Below, one piece after another: positions 1-4,925 of a DNA stretch of 5,667 bases. The stretch spans positions 1 to 5,667 of the forward strand of contig JAIZWN010000572.1 in NCBI GenBank assembly GCA_020443945.1, in the 5' to 3' direction. How positions within the stretch are numbered: the stretch's first letter is position 1; each line of letters begins with the position of its first letter. The notes below the pieces were generated by a model. It was not told the DNA's origin and made no database searches. It saw only the letters and a program-made list of their open reading frames with translations. The position numbers and the translations under genes were made by a program. The stretch comes from Candidatus Thiosymbion ectosymbiont of Robbea hypermnestra (GTDB lineage Bacteria; Pseudomonadota; Gammaproteobacteria; Chromatiales; Chromatiaceae).

Positions 1-28
1 TGGCTAAATTTTAAGTGATGAAGTCTGC

Positions 29-69
29 CGACCCCTACCCCGTCATTCCGGCAGGGATTGCCGGAATCC
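29..69 (+). repeat. Interspersed hairpin repeat, copy 1
   Basis: The core is a 9-bp perfect stem, ATTCCGGCA (45-53) with TGCCGGAAT (59-67), around a 5-base loop GGGAT. A second copy lies in inverted orientation at 3361-3399. From position 45 to 69 the two copies differ at one base of 25, and similarity continues outward to a shared CGACCCC at 29-35. The form resembles short interspersed palindromes of the ATTCC(N)GGAAT kind, such as Neisseria dRS3, that are scattered in many proteobacterial genomes. Any function is unknown. Confidence 0.75.
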
Positions 70-169
70 AGGCGCCAAGGATGGCAAAGGCCGAGGGCTC
101 TGAGCCATTATCGGGCCGTTGGGCAGCCCATCACCACTCAAAACTCTACCACTACCCCCACCGTAAAAA

Positions 170-205
170 ATCCTGTTCATCCTGAAAATCCTGTTAATCC
201 TGTAC
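170..205. repeat. Short tandem array, ATCCTGNNN x4
   Basis: ATCCTG starts at 170, 179, 188 and 197, an exact 9-base period with three variable bases after each core (TTC, AAA, TTA, TAC). Similar ATCCTGTTA-type stretches occur in intergenic DNA of many proteobacteria and give spurious peptides of the NPVNPV kind. It is too short, and lacks true spacers, to be a CRISPR array. Confidence 0.7.
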
Positions 206-222
206 GATTGGAAGACCGCACG

Positions 223-355
223 AACCACGAAGAATGGCTCGACCCGTCAGCGGTGGCGCCGTAACTTTGTTGTCCCTGGCGATATACACTGAATCCCGGA
301 AACAACAAAGTCAGAACACTACCGCCGAGTAGTTGCTTTTTGTCCATTCGTGGTT
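223..355. repeat. Nested imperfect palindrome, possible MITE-like remnant
   Basis: Three inverted pairs share nearly the same centre near 288. The outer pair is AACCACGAA (223-231) with TTCGTGGTT (347-355), and TGG/CCA follows on each side, offset by three bases. The middle pair is CGGT (251-254) with ACCG (321-324). The inner pair is a perfect 10-bp match, ACTTTGTTGT (264-273) with ACAACAAAGT (302-311), around a 28-base loop. The concentric layout suggests one element about 133 bp long. No transposase and no obvious target-site duplication is visible. It may be a miniature inverted-repeat element or a genome-wide intergenic repeat. Confidence 0.5.
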
Positions 356-527
356 GCCGTTCCCGGATGTTACGCGCGGGCATGTTACGGGCATAGTAAA
401 GGCAAAGGCGGATGGGGATCGCGCGGCCTTCTTTGCATGAACGCGCCCGCGTGGGTCGGCGGCAGGTGCGCCGACCTTGCATTGTCCCTTGGTCGCGCCG
501 GGGAACTCCTTGACCCGTCAACGCCAC
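356..527. other. Non-coding stretch before petA, with one hairpin
   Basis: This completes the 649 bases without a convincing gene at the left end. The only structure I see is an 8-bp perfect stem, GGTCGGCG (454-461) with CGCCGACC (469-476), around a 7-base loop. It has no T-tract on either strand, so it is not a clear terminator. Open frames crossing this region on both strands translate to low-complexity, Arg/Gly/Pro-rich peptides without a recognisable domain. I see no tRNA or known RNA. Confidence 0.5.
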
Positions 528-539
528 ATCAGGGAAAAT
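510..539 (+). promoter_or_regulatory. Weak candidate petA promoter
   Basis: TTGACC (510-515) matches the -35 consensus at five of six bases. GAAAAT (534-539) matches -10 at four of six, with an 18-base spacer. The -35 also forms the left arm of a small palindrome, TTGAC-CC-GTCAA (510-521), which could be an operator. Start would fall near 546, giving a leader of about 100 bases. The -10 is poor, so this is tentative. Confidence 0.3.
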
Positions 540-575
540 GCGACCCTAGATTTCAGTTGATTCGCATATTCTGAT
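528..575 (+). repeat. Inverted repeat upstream of petA
   Basis: ATCAG (528-532) pairs with CTGAT (571-575), and AAAATGCGA (535-543) pairs with TCGCATATT (562-570) with one A/A mismatch. A GG bulge at 533-534 and an 18-base loop complete the structure. A T-rich tract (TTTTCC twice) follows. It could be a weak terminator for transcription coming from the left, a petA leader hairpin, or a protein-binding palindrome. The sequence alone does not decide. Confidence 0.45.
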
Positions 576-590
576 TTTCCTTTTCCTGAT

Positions 591-633
591 CGGTAAGGCT
601 TCCGTCCCGGAAGCGCAACCTGAGAGCCTACCG
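591..633 (+). promoter_or_regulatory. Possible structured leader of petA
   Basis: A perfect 7-bp hairpin, GCTTCCG (598-604) with CGGAAGC (608-614) and a 3-base loop, sits inside an outer 5-bp pair, CGGTA (591-595) with TACCG (629-633). The outer arm could instead extend as GGC (597-599) with GCC (626-628), which competes with the inner hairpin. It ends ten bases before the petA Shine-Dalgarno GGAG (643-646), so it could affect translation. No known riboswitch class is recognised. Confidence 0.35.
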
Positions 634-649
634 GGGGTCGTCGGAGAAT

Positions 650-1243
650 ATGAGCGCACAAGGCGTGGATACTAAAAGGCGGCGCGTGCTTGTCGCCGCA
701 ACCAGCGTGGTCGGGGCCGTCGGCGCCGGCTATGTGGCCGTTCCCTTTATTGCCTCCATGAACCCGAGCGCCAGGGCCCGCGCGGCCGGAGCACCGGTGA
801 AGGCGGACATCGGCAAGCTGGAGCCGGGCGCCATGCTGCGCGTCAAGTGGCGCGGCAAGCCCGTCTGGGTGGTGAATCGCACGGAGGAGATGCTGGCCGC
901 CCTCCCGGAGCTGGAGCCGCAGCTGGCGGACCCGAACTCGGCGGCCTCCGCCCAGCCGGAAAGCTGCCGGAACGGGGTGCGCTCGGTCAAACCCCGGTAT
1001 CTGGTGGCCGTCGGGATCTGTACCCATCTGGGTTGCTCGCCGACCTATCGTCCCGAGGTCGCTCCTACCGATCTGGGGGCGGACTGGAAGGGCGGTTTCT
1101 TCTGTCCCTGCCACGGCTCCCGCTTCGACTTGGCCGGGCGCGTCTACGCCGGGGTTCCGGCGCCGATCAACCTGGAAATACCCAAGCATACCTATATTTC
1201 CGACACCGTCATCCTGATCGGTGAAGACGGAGGAGCAGTCTGA
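650..1243 (+). CDS. petA: Cytochrome bc1 complex Rieske iron-sulfur subunit
   Basis: This 197-residue protein carries the [2Fe-2S] cluster of the bc1 complex. It takes an electron from quinol at the Qo site and passes it to cytochrome c1 on the periplasmic face. The two cluster-binding boxes are CTHLGC (124-129) and CPCHGS (152-157). Ligands are C124, H126, C152 and H155, and C129 and C154 form the family disulfide. GVPAP (168-172) is the usual proline loop. The N-terminus has a twin-arginine motif (R10-R12) and a hydrophobic segment at about 13-35, as expected for a Tat-exported, membrane-anchored Rieske protein; residues 36-50 are the hinge. Length is normal for the bacterial family. The ATG follows GGAG at 643-646, only three bases away, a tight spacing. 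The stop overlaps the petB start by one base (TGATG), implying translational coupling. Identification is firm. Confidence 0.97.
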   Translation: MSAQGVDTKRRRVLVAATSVVGAVGAGYVAVPFIASMNPSARARAAGAPVKADIGKLEPGAMLRVKWRGKPVWVVNRTEEMLAALPELEPQLADPNSAASAQPESCRNGVRSVKPRYLVAVGICTHLGCSPTYRPEVAPTDLGADWKGGFFCPCHGSRFDLAGRVYAGVPAPINLEIPKHTYISDTVILIGEDGGAV

Positions 1244-2487
1244 TGAGTACAGAGGGTACCGGATTCCTCGGTTGGATCGACGCGCGCTTTCCACTCACCA
1301 AGGTGTGGAAGGAACACCTGTCCGAATACTATGCGCCGAAGAATTTCAATTTCTGGTACTACATGGGCTCCCTGGCGATCCTGGTGTTGGTCCTGCAGAT
1401 CGTCACCGGGGTTTGGTTGACCATGAACTACAAACCCTCGGCGGACGATGCCTTTGCCTCGGTCGCCTACATCATGCGGGATGTGAACTGGGGTTGGCTC
1501 CTGCGTTACATGCACTCCACCGGCGCTTCCGCCTTCTTCATCCTTATTTATCTGCATATGTTCCGCGCCCTGCTCTACGGCTCCTACCGCAAGCCCCGCG
1601 AGCTCTTGTGGATCATCGGCGTGCTCCTGTATCTGGCCATGATGGCGACCGCCTTCTTCGGTTATCTCCTGCCCTGGGGGCAGATGTCCTATTGGGGCGC
1701 CCAGGTCATCGTCAACCTGTTCGCGGCGGTCCCCGGCATCGGCGAGGATCTGTCGGTGTGGGTCCGGGGCGATTATGTGATTTCCGATGCCACCCTGAAT
1801 CGGTTCTTCGCCTTCCATTTCCTGGTGCCTTTTTTGATCGCGGGCCTGGTGTTCATCCATATCGTCGCCCTGCACAAGGTGGGCTCCAACAACCCGGACG
1901 GGATCGAGATCAAGAAGGGGCCCAAGGGCAACCGTTGGGACGACAAGGCCCCGGCGGATGGGATTCCCTTTCATCCCTATTACACGGTCAAGGACCTGGT
2001 GGGGGTCGTCGGCTTTCTGATCCTCTTTGCGGCCGTCGTCTTTTTCTGGCCGGACTTCGGGGGCCTGTTCCTGGAGGCGCCGAACTTCCAGCCCGCCGAT
2101 CCCCTGAAGACGCCGGAGCACATCGCCCCCGTGTGGTACTTCACCCCCTACTACGCCATCCTGCGGGCGGTTCCGCCCATGTTCGGCTCCCAGTTCCCGG
2201 GCGTCGTCGTGATGTTCGCGGCTATCCTGATTCTGTTTTTCCTGCCCTGGCTGGACCGTAGCCAGGTCAAGTCCATTCGCTATAAGGGCATCCTCTCCAA
2301 GATTGCCCTGGGGGTATTCGCGGTTACCTTCGTCGCCTTGGCCTGGCTGGGTCTGGAGGCGTCCACGCCGGCCAAGACCCTGCTCGCGCAGTTCTTCACC
2401 GTGCTCTATTTTCTGTTCTTCCTGCTGATGCCTATCTACAGCAAGCTGGATAAGACCACGCCGGTTCCGGAGAGGGTGACAAAATGA
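1243..2487 (+). CDS. petB: Cytochrome bc1 complex cytochrome b subunit
   Basis: This 414-residue integral membrane protein holds both quinone sites (Qo, Qi) and the two b hemes. The heme ligands are visible as two pairs 14 residues apart: H91 and H105 in helix B, H192 and H206 in helix D. The 14-residue step in helix D is the bc1 pattern. Hydrophobic helices lie near 40-60, 85-108, 122-142, 186-210, 248-270, 317-336, 352-372 and 381-399, so all eight are present. The gene is a single full-length cytochrome b, not the split b6/subunit IV form. At the Qo site the usual PEWY motif reads PVWY (296-299), so the conserved glutamate is valine. A strong Shine-Dalgarno GGAGGAG (1229-1235) lies seven bases before the start, inside the end of petA. 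The gene ends in a four-base ATGA overlap with petC. Confidence 0.98.
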   Translation: MSTEGTGFLGWIDARFPLTKVWKEHLSEYYAPKNFNFWYYMGSLAILVLVLQIVTGVWLTMNYKPSADDAFASVAYIMRDVNWGWLLRYMHSTGASAFFILIYLHMFRALLYGSYRKPRELLWIIGVLLYLAMMATAFFGYLLPWGQMSYWGAQVIVNLFAAVPGIGEDLSVWVRGDYVISDATLNRFFAFHFLVPFLIAGLVFIHIVALHKVGSNNPDGIEIKKGPKGNRWDDKAPADGIPFHPYYTVKDLVGVVGFLILFAAVVFFWPDFGGLFLEAPNFQPADPLKTPEHIAPVWYFTPYYAILRAVPPMFGSQFPGVVVMFAAILILFFLPWLDRSQVKSIRYKGILSKIALGVFAVTFVALAWLGLEASTPAKTLLAQFFTVLYFLFFLLMPIYSKLDKTTPVPERVTK

Positions 2488-3221
2488 AAAGACTGCTGAT
2501 CGCATCCATGCTCTTGCTGGCGCCCGGGCTCGTCTCGGCCTCCGGCGGCGGTGGCTACCATCTGGAGGACGCCGACATCGATCTGGCGGACAAGGAGTCC
2601 CTGCAACGGGGCGCCAGGTACTTTGTCGATCACTGCATGGGCTGCCATTCCCTCGGCTATATGCGCTACAACCGGATGGGTGAGGATCTCGGGCTCGATG
2701 AGGTTCAGGTGCGTCGAGGCTTTATCTTCGATGTGAAGACCAAGCCCGGCGATCCCATGGTCAGCGCCATGCGTCCGGCGGACGGCGAGCAGTGGTTCGG
2801 CACCGCGGTGCCGGATCTGACGCTGGTCACCCGCTGGCGCAGCCCGGATTGGGTCTTTACCTACCTCAAGGGCTTCTATGCGGACGAGAACAGACCTTAC
2901 GGCGTCAACAACGCGGTGTTCCCCGACGTGGGCATGCCCCATGTCTTGGCGGGTCTGCAGGGAGTGCAGAAGGCCGTCTATGCCAAGGGCGAGGATGGGC
3001 ACCAGGGTCCATTGGAAGGCCTCGAGCTGACGCAACCGGGCCGTCTGCCGGAGCAGGAATACGACCAGGTGGTCCGCGATCTGACGAATTTCCTGACCTA
3101 CGTCGGTGAGCCCATGAAGCTCGAGCGGCGGCGTCTGGGCATCTATGTGCTCCTTTTTCTGGGCGTGCTCTTCGCCCTCGCCTACGCGCTCAAGAAGGAA
3201 TACTGGAAGGACATCCATTGA
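2484..3221 (+). CDS. petC: Cytochrome bc1 complex cytochrome c1 subunit
   Basis: This 245-residue protein takes electrons from the Rieske centre and passes them to soluble cytochrome c in the periplasm. A Sec signal peptide (about 1-19, ending VSA) precedes the mature domain. The heme c attachment motif is CMGCH (51-55), where H55 is an axial ligand. A single C-terminal membrane helix (about 216-236) is followed by the basic tail KKEYWKDIH, typical of gammaproteobacterial c1. The segment VFPDVGMPHVL (145-155) is also characteristic. The region corresponding to the bovine and Rhodobacter axial methionine, about 185-205, contains no methionine; M151 is the nearest earlier one. The start overlaps the petB stop, and GGAGAGGG (2469-2476) is a good Shine-Dalgarno seven bases upstream. 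An intrinsic terminator follows 33 bases after the stop, closing the petABC operon. Confidence 0.97.
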   Translation: MKRLLIASMLLLAPGLVSASGGGGYHLEDADIDLADKESLQRGARYFVDHCMGCHSLGYMRYNRMGEDLGLDEVQVRRGFIFDVKTKPGDPMVSAMRPADGEQWFGTAVPDLTLVTRWRSPDWVFTYLKGFYADENRPYGVNNAVFPDVGMPHVLAGLQGVQKAVYAKGEDGHQGPLEGLELTQPGRLPEQEYDQVVRDLTNFLTYVGEPMKLERRRLGIYVLLFLGVLFALAYALKKEYWKDIH

Positions 3222-3254
3222 TCGGGCGCGCGGCGCGGTCCCATTGGAAATCAG

Positions 3255-3278
3255 GCCCCGTATCTACGGGGCTTTTTC
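3255..3278 (+). terminator. Intrinsic terminator of petABC
   Basis: A GC-rich stem, GCCCCGT (3255-3261) with ACGGGGC (3266-3272), surrounds a 4-base loop and is followed directly by TTTTT (3273-3277). It sits just after petC and separates the respiratory operon from sspAB. The opposite strand lacks a T-tract, so it acts for rightward transcription only. Confidence 0.92.
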
Positions 3279-3281
3279 GTT

Positions 3282-3287
3282 TATACT
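3282..3287 (+). promoter_or_regulatory. Candidate -10 box for sspAB
   Basis: TATACT matches the -10 consensus at five of six bases and lies just after the petC terminator. No convincing -35 is seen at 16-19 bases upstream, where the terminator stem lies. If used, the leader would be about 160 bases and would include the hairpin repeat at 3361-3399. Confidence 0.3.
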
Positions 3288-3360
3288 GACGTTGCGCCCC
3301 GGATTTTCCCGAGTAGTCTTTCGGTCCCCCACGGCTTTCGCCGCCTCCAACCGGCACGGC

Positions 3361-3399
3361 GGATTCCGGCAATTCCTGCCGGAATCCGAGGTGGGGTCG
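3361..3399 (-). repeat. Interspersed hairpin repeat, copy 2 (inverted)
   Basis: An 11-bp perfect stem, GGATTCCGGCA (3361-3371) with TGCCGGAATCC (3377-3387), surrounds a 5-base loop. Read on the minus strand it matches copy 1 (29-69), including the outer CGACCCC, with a few substitutions and two single-base gaps. It falls between petC and sspA and may be transcribed in the sspA leader. It is not followed by a T-tract. Confidence 0.75.
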
Positions 3400-3455
3400 A
3401 AACGGTCGATATACGTATCCGGGCGCGAGTAATCGAGTGCCGGAGTGAAGGATAG

Positions 3456-4091
3456 ATGGCAGTGGCCGCGAACAGACGATCCATCATGACCCTATTTTCC
3501 GATTCCACCAGCCTGCACTGCCATCGGGTACGGATTGTACTGGCGGAAAAGAGCATCTCCGTCGATATCGTCGACGTGGATGCCCGCAATCTGCCCGACG
3601 AGGTAATGGATTTCAATCCTTACGGCACCGTGCCCACATTGGTCGACCGGGAGCTGCGGCTCTATGAGTCGCGCATTATCATGGAGTACCTGGATGAGCG
3701 CTTTCCCCATCCCCCCCTCTTGCCCGTCGACCCGGTCTCACGCGCGACCTCCCGGCTCTACATGTATCGCGTGGAGCGCGACTGGTACACCCTGATGGAT
3801 CGGATCATCGAGGGCGCCGAGGACGAGGCGGCCACGGCGCGCAAGGAGCTACGCGAGAGCCTGATCGCCACCTCCCCGGTATTCGCGGCCAATCCCTTCT
3901 TCATGAACAACGAGTTCTCCCTGATCGATTGCTGCGTGGCCCCCCTGTTGTGGCGCCTCCCTTTGTTGGACATAGATCTGCTGTCCCGGCCCGGCGCCCT
4001 CTCCGACTACGCAAAACGCATCTTCGCCTGGCCCGCCTTCGCCAAGAGTCTGACGGAGGTAGAGCGAGAGATGGTCATGGAAACTGTTTGA
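3456..4091 (+). CDS. sspA: Stringent starvation protein A
   Basis: This 211-residue protein closely resembles E. coli SspA (212 residues), an RNA polymerase-associated regulator used in starvation and acid stress and by phage P1 late transcription. It has a glutathione S-transferase fold without known transferase activity. The thioredoxin-like N-terminal part spans about 10-87 and the helical C-terminal part about 92-205. Diagnostic stretches are VRIVLAEK (25-32), VPTLVDREL (59-67), SRIIMEYLDERFPHPP (72-87) and APLLWRLP (162-169). The surface motif P84-H85-P86, needed for E. coli SspA function, is intact at the same numbers. The start is set by the N-terminus MAVAANRRS, which matches E. coli MAVAANKRS. 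Possible Shine-Dalgarno sequences are GAAGGA (3447-3452, only three bases away) and GGAG (3442-3445, ten bases away). sspB follows after 12 bases in the same frame. Confidence 0.97.
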   Translation: MAVAANRRSIMTLFSDSTSLHCHRVRIVLAEKSISVDIVDVDARNLPDEVMDFNPYGTVPTLVDRELRLYESRIIMEYLDERFPHPPLLPVDPVSRATSRLYMYRVERDWYTLMDRIIEGAEDEAATARKELRESLIATSPVFAANPFFMNNEFSLIDCCVAPLLWRLPLLDIDLLSRPGALSDYAKRIFAWPAFAKSLTEVEREMVMETV

Positions 4092-4103
4092 TCGTTCGCC
4101 GCT

Positions 4104-4517
4104 ATGACCTCGAATCGTCCTTATCTGGTCCGGGCCCTGTACGAGTGGATTCTGGATAACCAGATGACGCCCCATCTGCTGGTGGATGCCACCCATCCCC
4201 AGGCGGCGGTGCCGTCCCGATTCATTCAGGACGGCAAGATCGTGCTCAATATCGCTCCCACCGCGGTCCAGGCCCTGGCGCTCGGGAACGAACGGATCAC
4301 GTTCAAAGCGCGTTTCGGCGGCGTCGCTACGGGGGTCGAGGTGCCGGCAGCCGCCGTGCTGGGCATCTATGCGCGCGAGAACGGCCACGGCATCGTCTTC
4401 CCGGACGACGAATCCCGAACGGACGAATCCCGGCCGGACGATACGCGGGACCCGAACGAGAAGTCGGAAGCGCCCCAGCCGGCGCGGAAACGGCCGATGC
4501 TCAAGGTCGTCAAATAG
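4104..4517 (+). CDS. sspB: ClpXP adaptor SspB (stringent starvation protein B)
   Basis: This 137-residue protein binds the ssrA tag left by trans-translation on stalled products and tethers them to the ClpXP protease in the cytoplasm. The substrate-binding core spans about 1-100, with family stretches RPYLVRALYEWILDNQ (5-20), TPHLLVD (22-28), KIVLNIAP (45-52), FKARFGG (67-73) and AVLGIYARENG (84-94). The C-terminal ClpX-binding tail RPMLKVVK (130-137) matches E. coli RPALRVVK. The charged linker between them (about 101-127) is short compared with E. coli, whose protein has 165 residues, and contains a 15-bp repeat encoding DESRT-DESRP. The start is supported by alignment of RPYL near the N-terminus. 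No Shine-Dalgarno is visible in the 12 bases after the sspA stop, so translation probably depends on coupling to sspA. Confidence 0.96.
   Translation: MTSNRPYLVRALYEWILDNQMTPHLLVDATHPQAAVPSRFIQDGKIVLNIAPTAVQALALGNERITFKARFGGVATGVEVPAAAVLGIYARENGHGIVFPDDESRTDESRPDDTRDPNEKSEAPQPARKRPMLKVVK
4407..4436 (+). repeat. 15-bp tandem repeat in the sspB linker
   Basis: Units 4407-4421 and 4422-4436 agree at 13 of 15 bases and encode DESRT then DESRP. A degenerate third unit (DDTRD) follows at 4437-4451. The period is five codons, so copy-number change would keep the frame and alter only the length of the flexible linker. Confidence 0.6.
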
Positions 4518-4582
4518 CCGGGAATACGGGGGCGGTTTTCGCGCGCTTGTTGCTGATATGAGACAGTATGATAAGCATCACG

Positions 4583-4634
4583 CCAAGGCTTCCCCCTTTC
4601 CGTCCACTGGTTTTCAAATAGTCCGAAGCCTTGG
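4583..4634. repeat. 10-bp perfect inverted repeat downstream of sspB
   Basis: CCAAGGCTTC (4583-4592) is exactly complementary to GAAGCCTTGG (4625-4634), with a 32-base loop. There is no T-tract after it. It may be a 3'-end structure protecting the sspB message, part of a Rho-dependent end, or a binding site. Confidence 0.55.
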
Positions 4635-4677
4635 GGGCACCTTCGATGTGGCAGAATTGTCCGCAATGAAAAAGAAG

Positions 4678-4707
4678 TTGCACTTTTGTCTGTATTCCGC
4701 CTACAAT
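4678..4707 (+). promoter_or_regulatory. Candidate sigma-70-type promoter
   Basis: TACAAT (4702-4707) matches the -10 consensus at five of six bases. TTGCAC (4678-4683) is a weak -35 with an 18-base spacer. A transcript from here would start near 4714 and include the 19-bp tandem duplication in a leader of roughly 210 bases before the OmpA-domain gene. It could also drive a small RNA, for which there is no other evidence. Confidence 0.35.
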
Positions 4708-4751
4708 CGGCTGTGATGGTCGAAATCGCCACCCGTGTAATCTTGTTGGTT

Positions 4752-4789
4752 TCGGAAGAATGACCCTTCATCGGAAGAATGACCCTTCA
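4752..4789 (+). repeat. Perfect 19-bp tandem duplication
   Basis: TCGGAAGAATGACCCTTCA occurs at 4752-4770 and again, identically, at 4771-4789. Each unit has internal GAAG/CTTC complementarity (for example 4755-4758 with 4766-4769). The second unit can also pair CGGAAG (4772-4777) with CTTCCG (4794-4799) just downstream. It lies 137 bases before the OmpA-domain start. It may be a recent slippage duplication or a paired regulatory site. Confidence 0.9.
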
Positions 4790-4844
4790 CGGGCTTCCGT
4801 ATCGCAAATCGAGGGGGGCGATATTCGTGGATTTACCCGCTTTT

Positions 4845-4854
4845 TGTCTATACT
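4845..4854 (+). promoter_or_regulatory. Sigma-S-like -10 for the OmpA-domain gene
   Basis: TGTCTATACT followed by TT contains the CTATACT core and an upstream TG, the pattern preferred by E. coli sigma-S at its extended -10. No good -35 is seen at normal spacing, which sigma-S promoters tolerate. Start near 4861 would give a 65-base leader. It may also be read by the housekeeping sigma factor. Confidence 0.45.
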
Positions 4855-4925
4855 TTGGCCTGACCCTGTAGCGAAACATCGAATTTCAACCCACCGTCTT
4901 CAATCCAACGAGAGGGAACCTGAAA

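Larger units (their letters stand above)
4518..4925. other. Non-coding region between sspB and the OmpA-domain gene
   Basis: These 408 bases hold no convincing gene. They contain a 10-bp inverted repeat (4583-4634), a promoter-like pair (4678-4707), a 19-bp tandem duplication (4752-4789) and a sigma-S-like -10 (4849-4854). A 16-codon frame starting ATGAAAAAG (4669-4716) is visible, but it has no Shine-Dalgarno and overlaps the promoter-like pair, so I do not call it. No T-tract terminator follows sspB. Confidence 0.6.

Noticed and set aside
170..205. CRISPR-like array
   Set aside because: The period is nine bases with only three variable bases, far too short for repeats and spacers, and no cas gene is present.
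454..476. Hairpin as an intrinsic terminator
   Set aside because: The stem is good but no T-tract follows on either strand.
241..520. Direct repeat GACCCGTCA at 241-249 and 512-520
   Set aside because: A single 9-base match within 650 bases is expected by chance and the flanks do not align.
177..574. Open frames on both strands in the left intergenic region
   Set aside because: They run through the repeats and palindromes, have no good ribosome binding sites, and resemble spurious translations of intergenic repeat DNA.
1221..2261. A 346-codon plus-strand frame overlapping petB
   Set aside because: It is out of frame with the clear cytochrome b gene and encodes a Pro/Arg/Gly-rich sequence with no family resemblance.
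518..3218. Long minus-strand open frames opposite petABC (for example 1192-2505 and 518-1294)
   Set aside because: They are antisense to three firmly identified genes and translate to Gln/Gly/Arg-rich sequence without domains, as expected from high-G+C codon structure on the opposite strand.
4547..4572. Promoter from TTGTTG (4547) and TATGAT (4567)
   Set aside because: The spacer is only 14 bases, too short for a normal sigma-70 promoter.
4669..4716. A 16-residue small protein starting ATGAAAAAG
   Set aside because: There is no Shine-Dalgarno, the length is minimal, and the frame coincides with a promoter-like pair that explains the sequence equally well.
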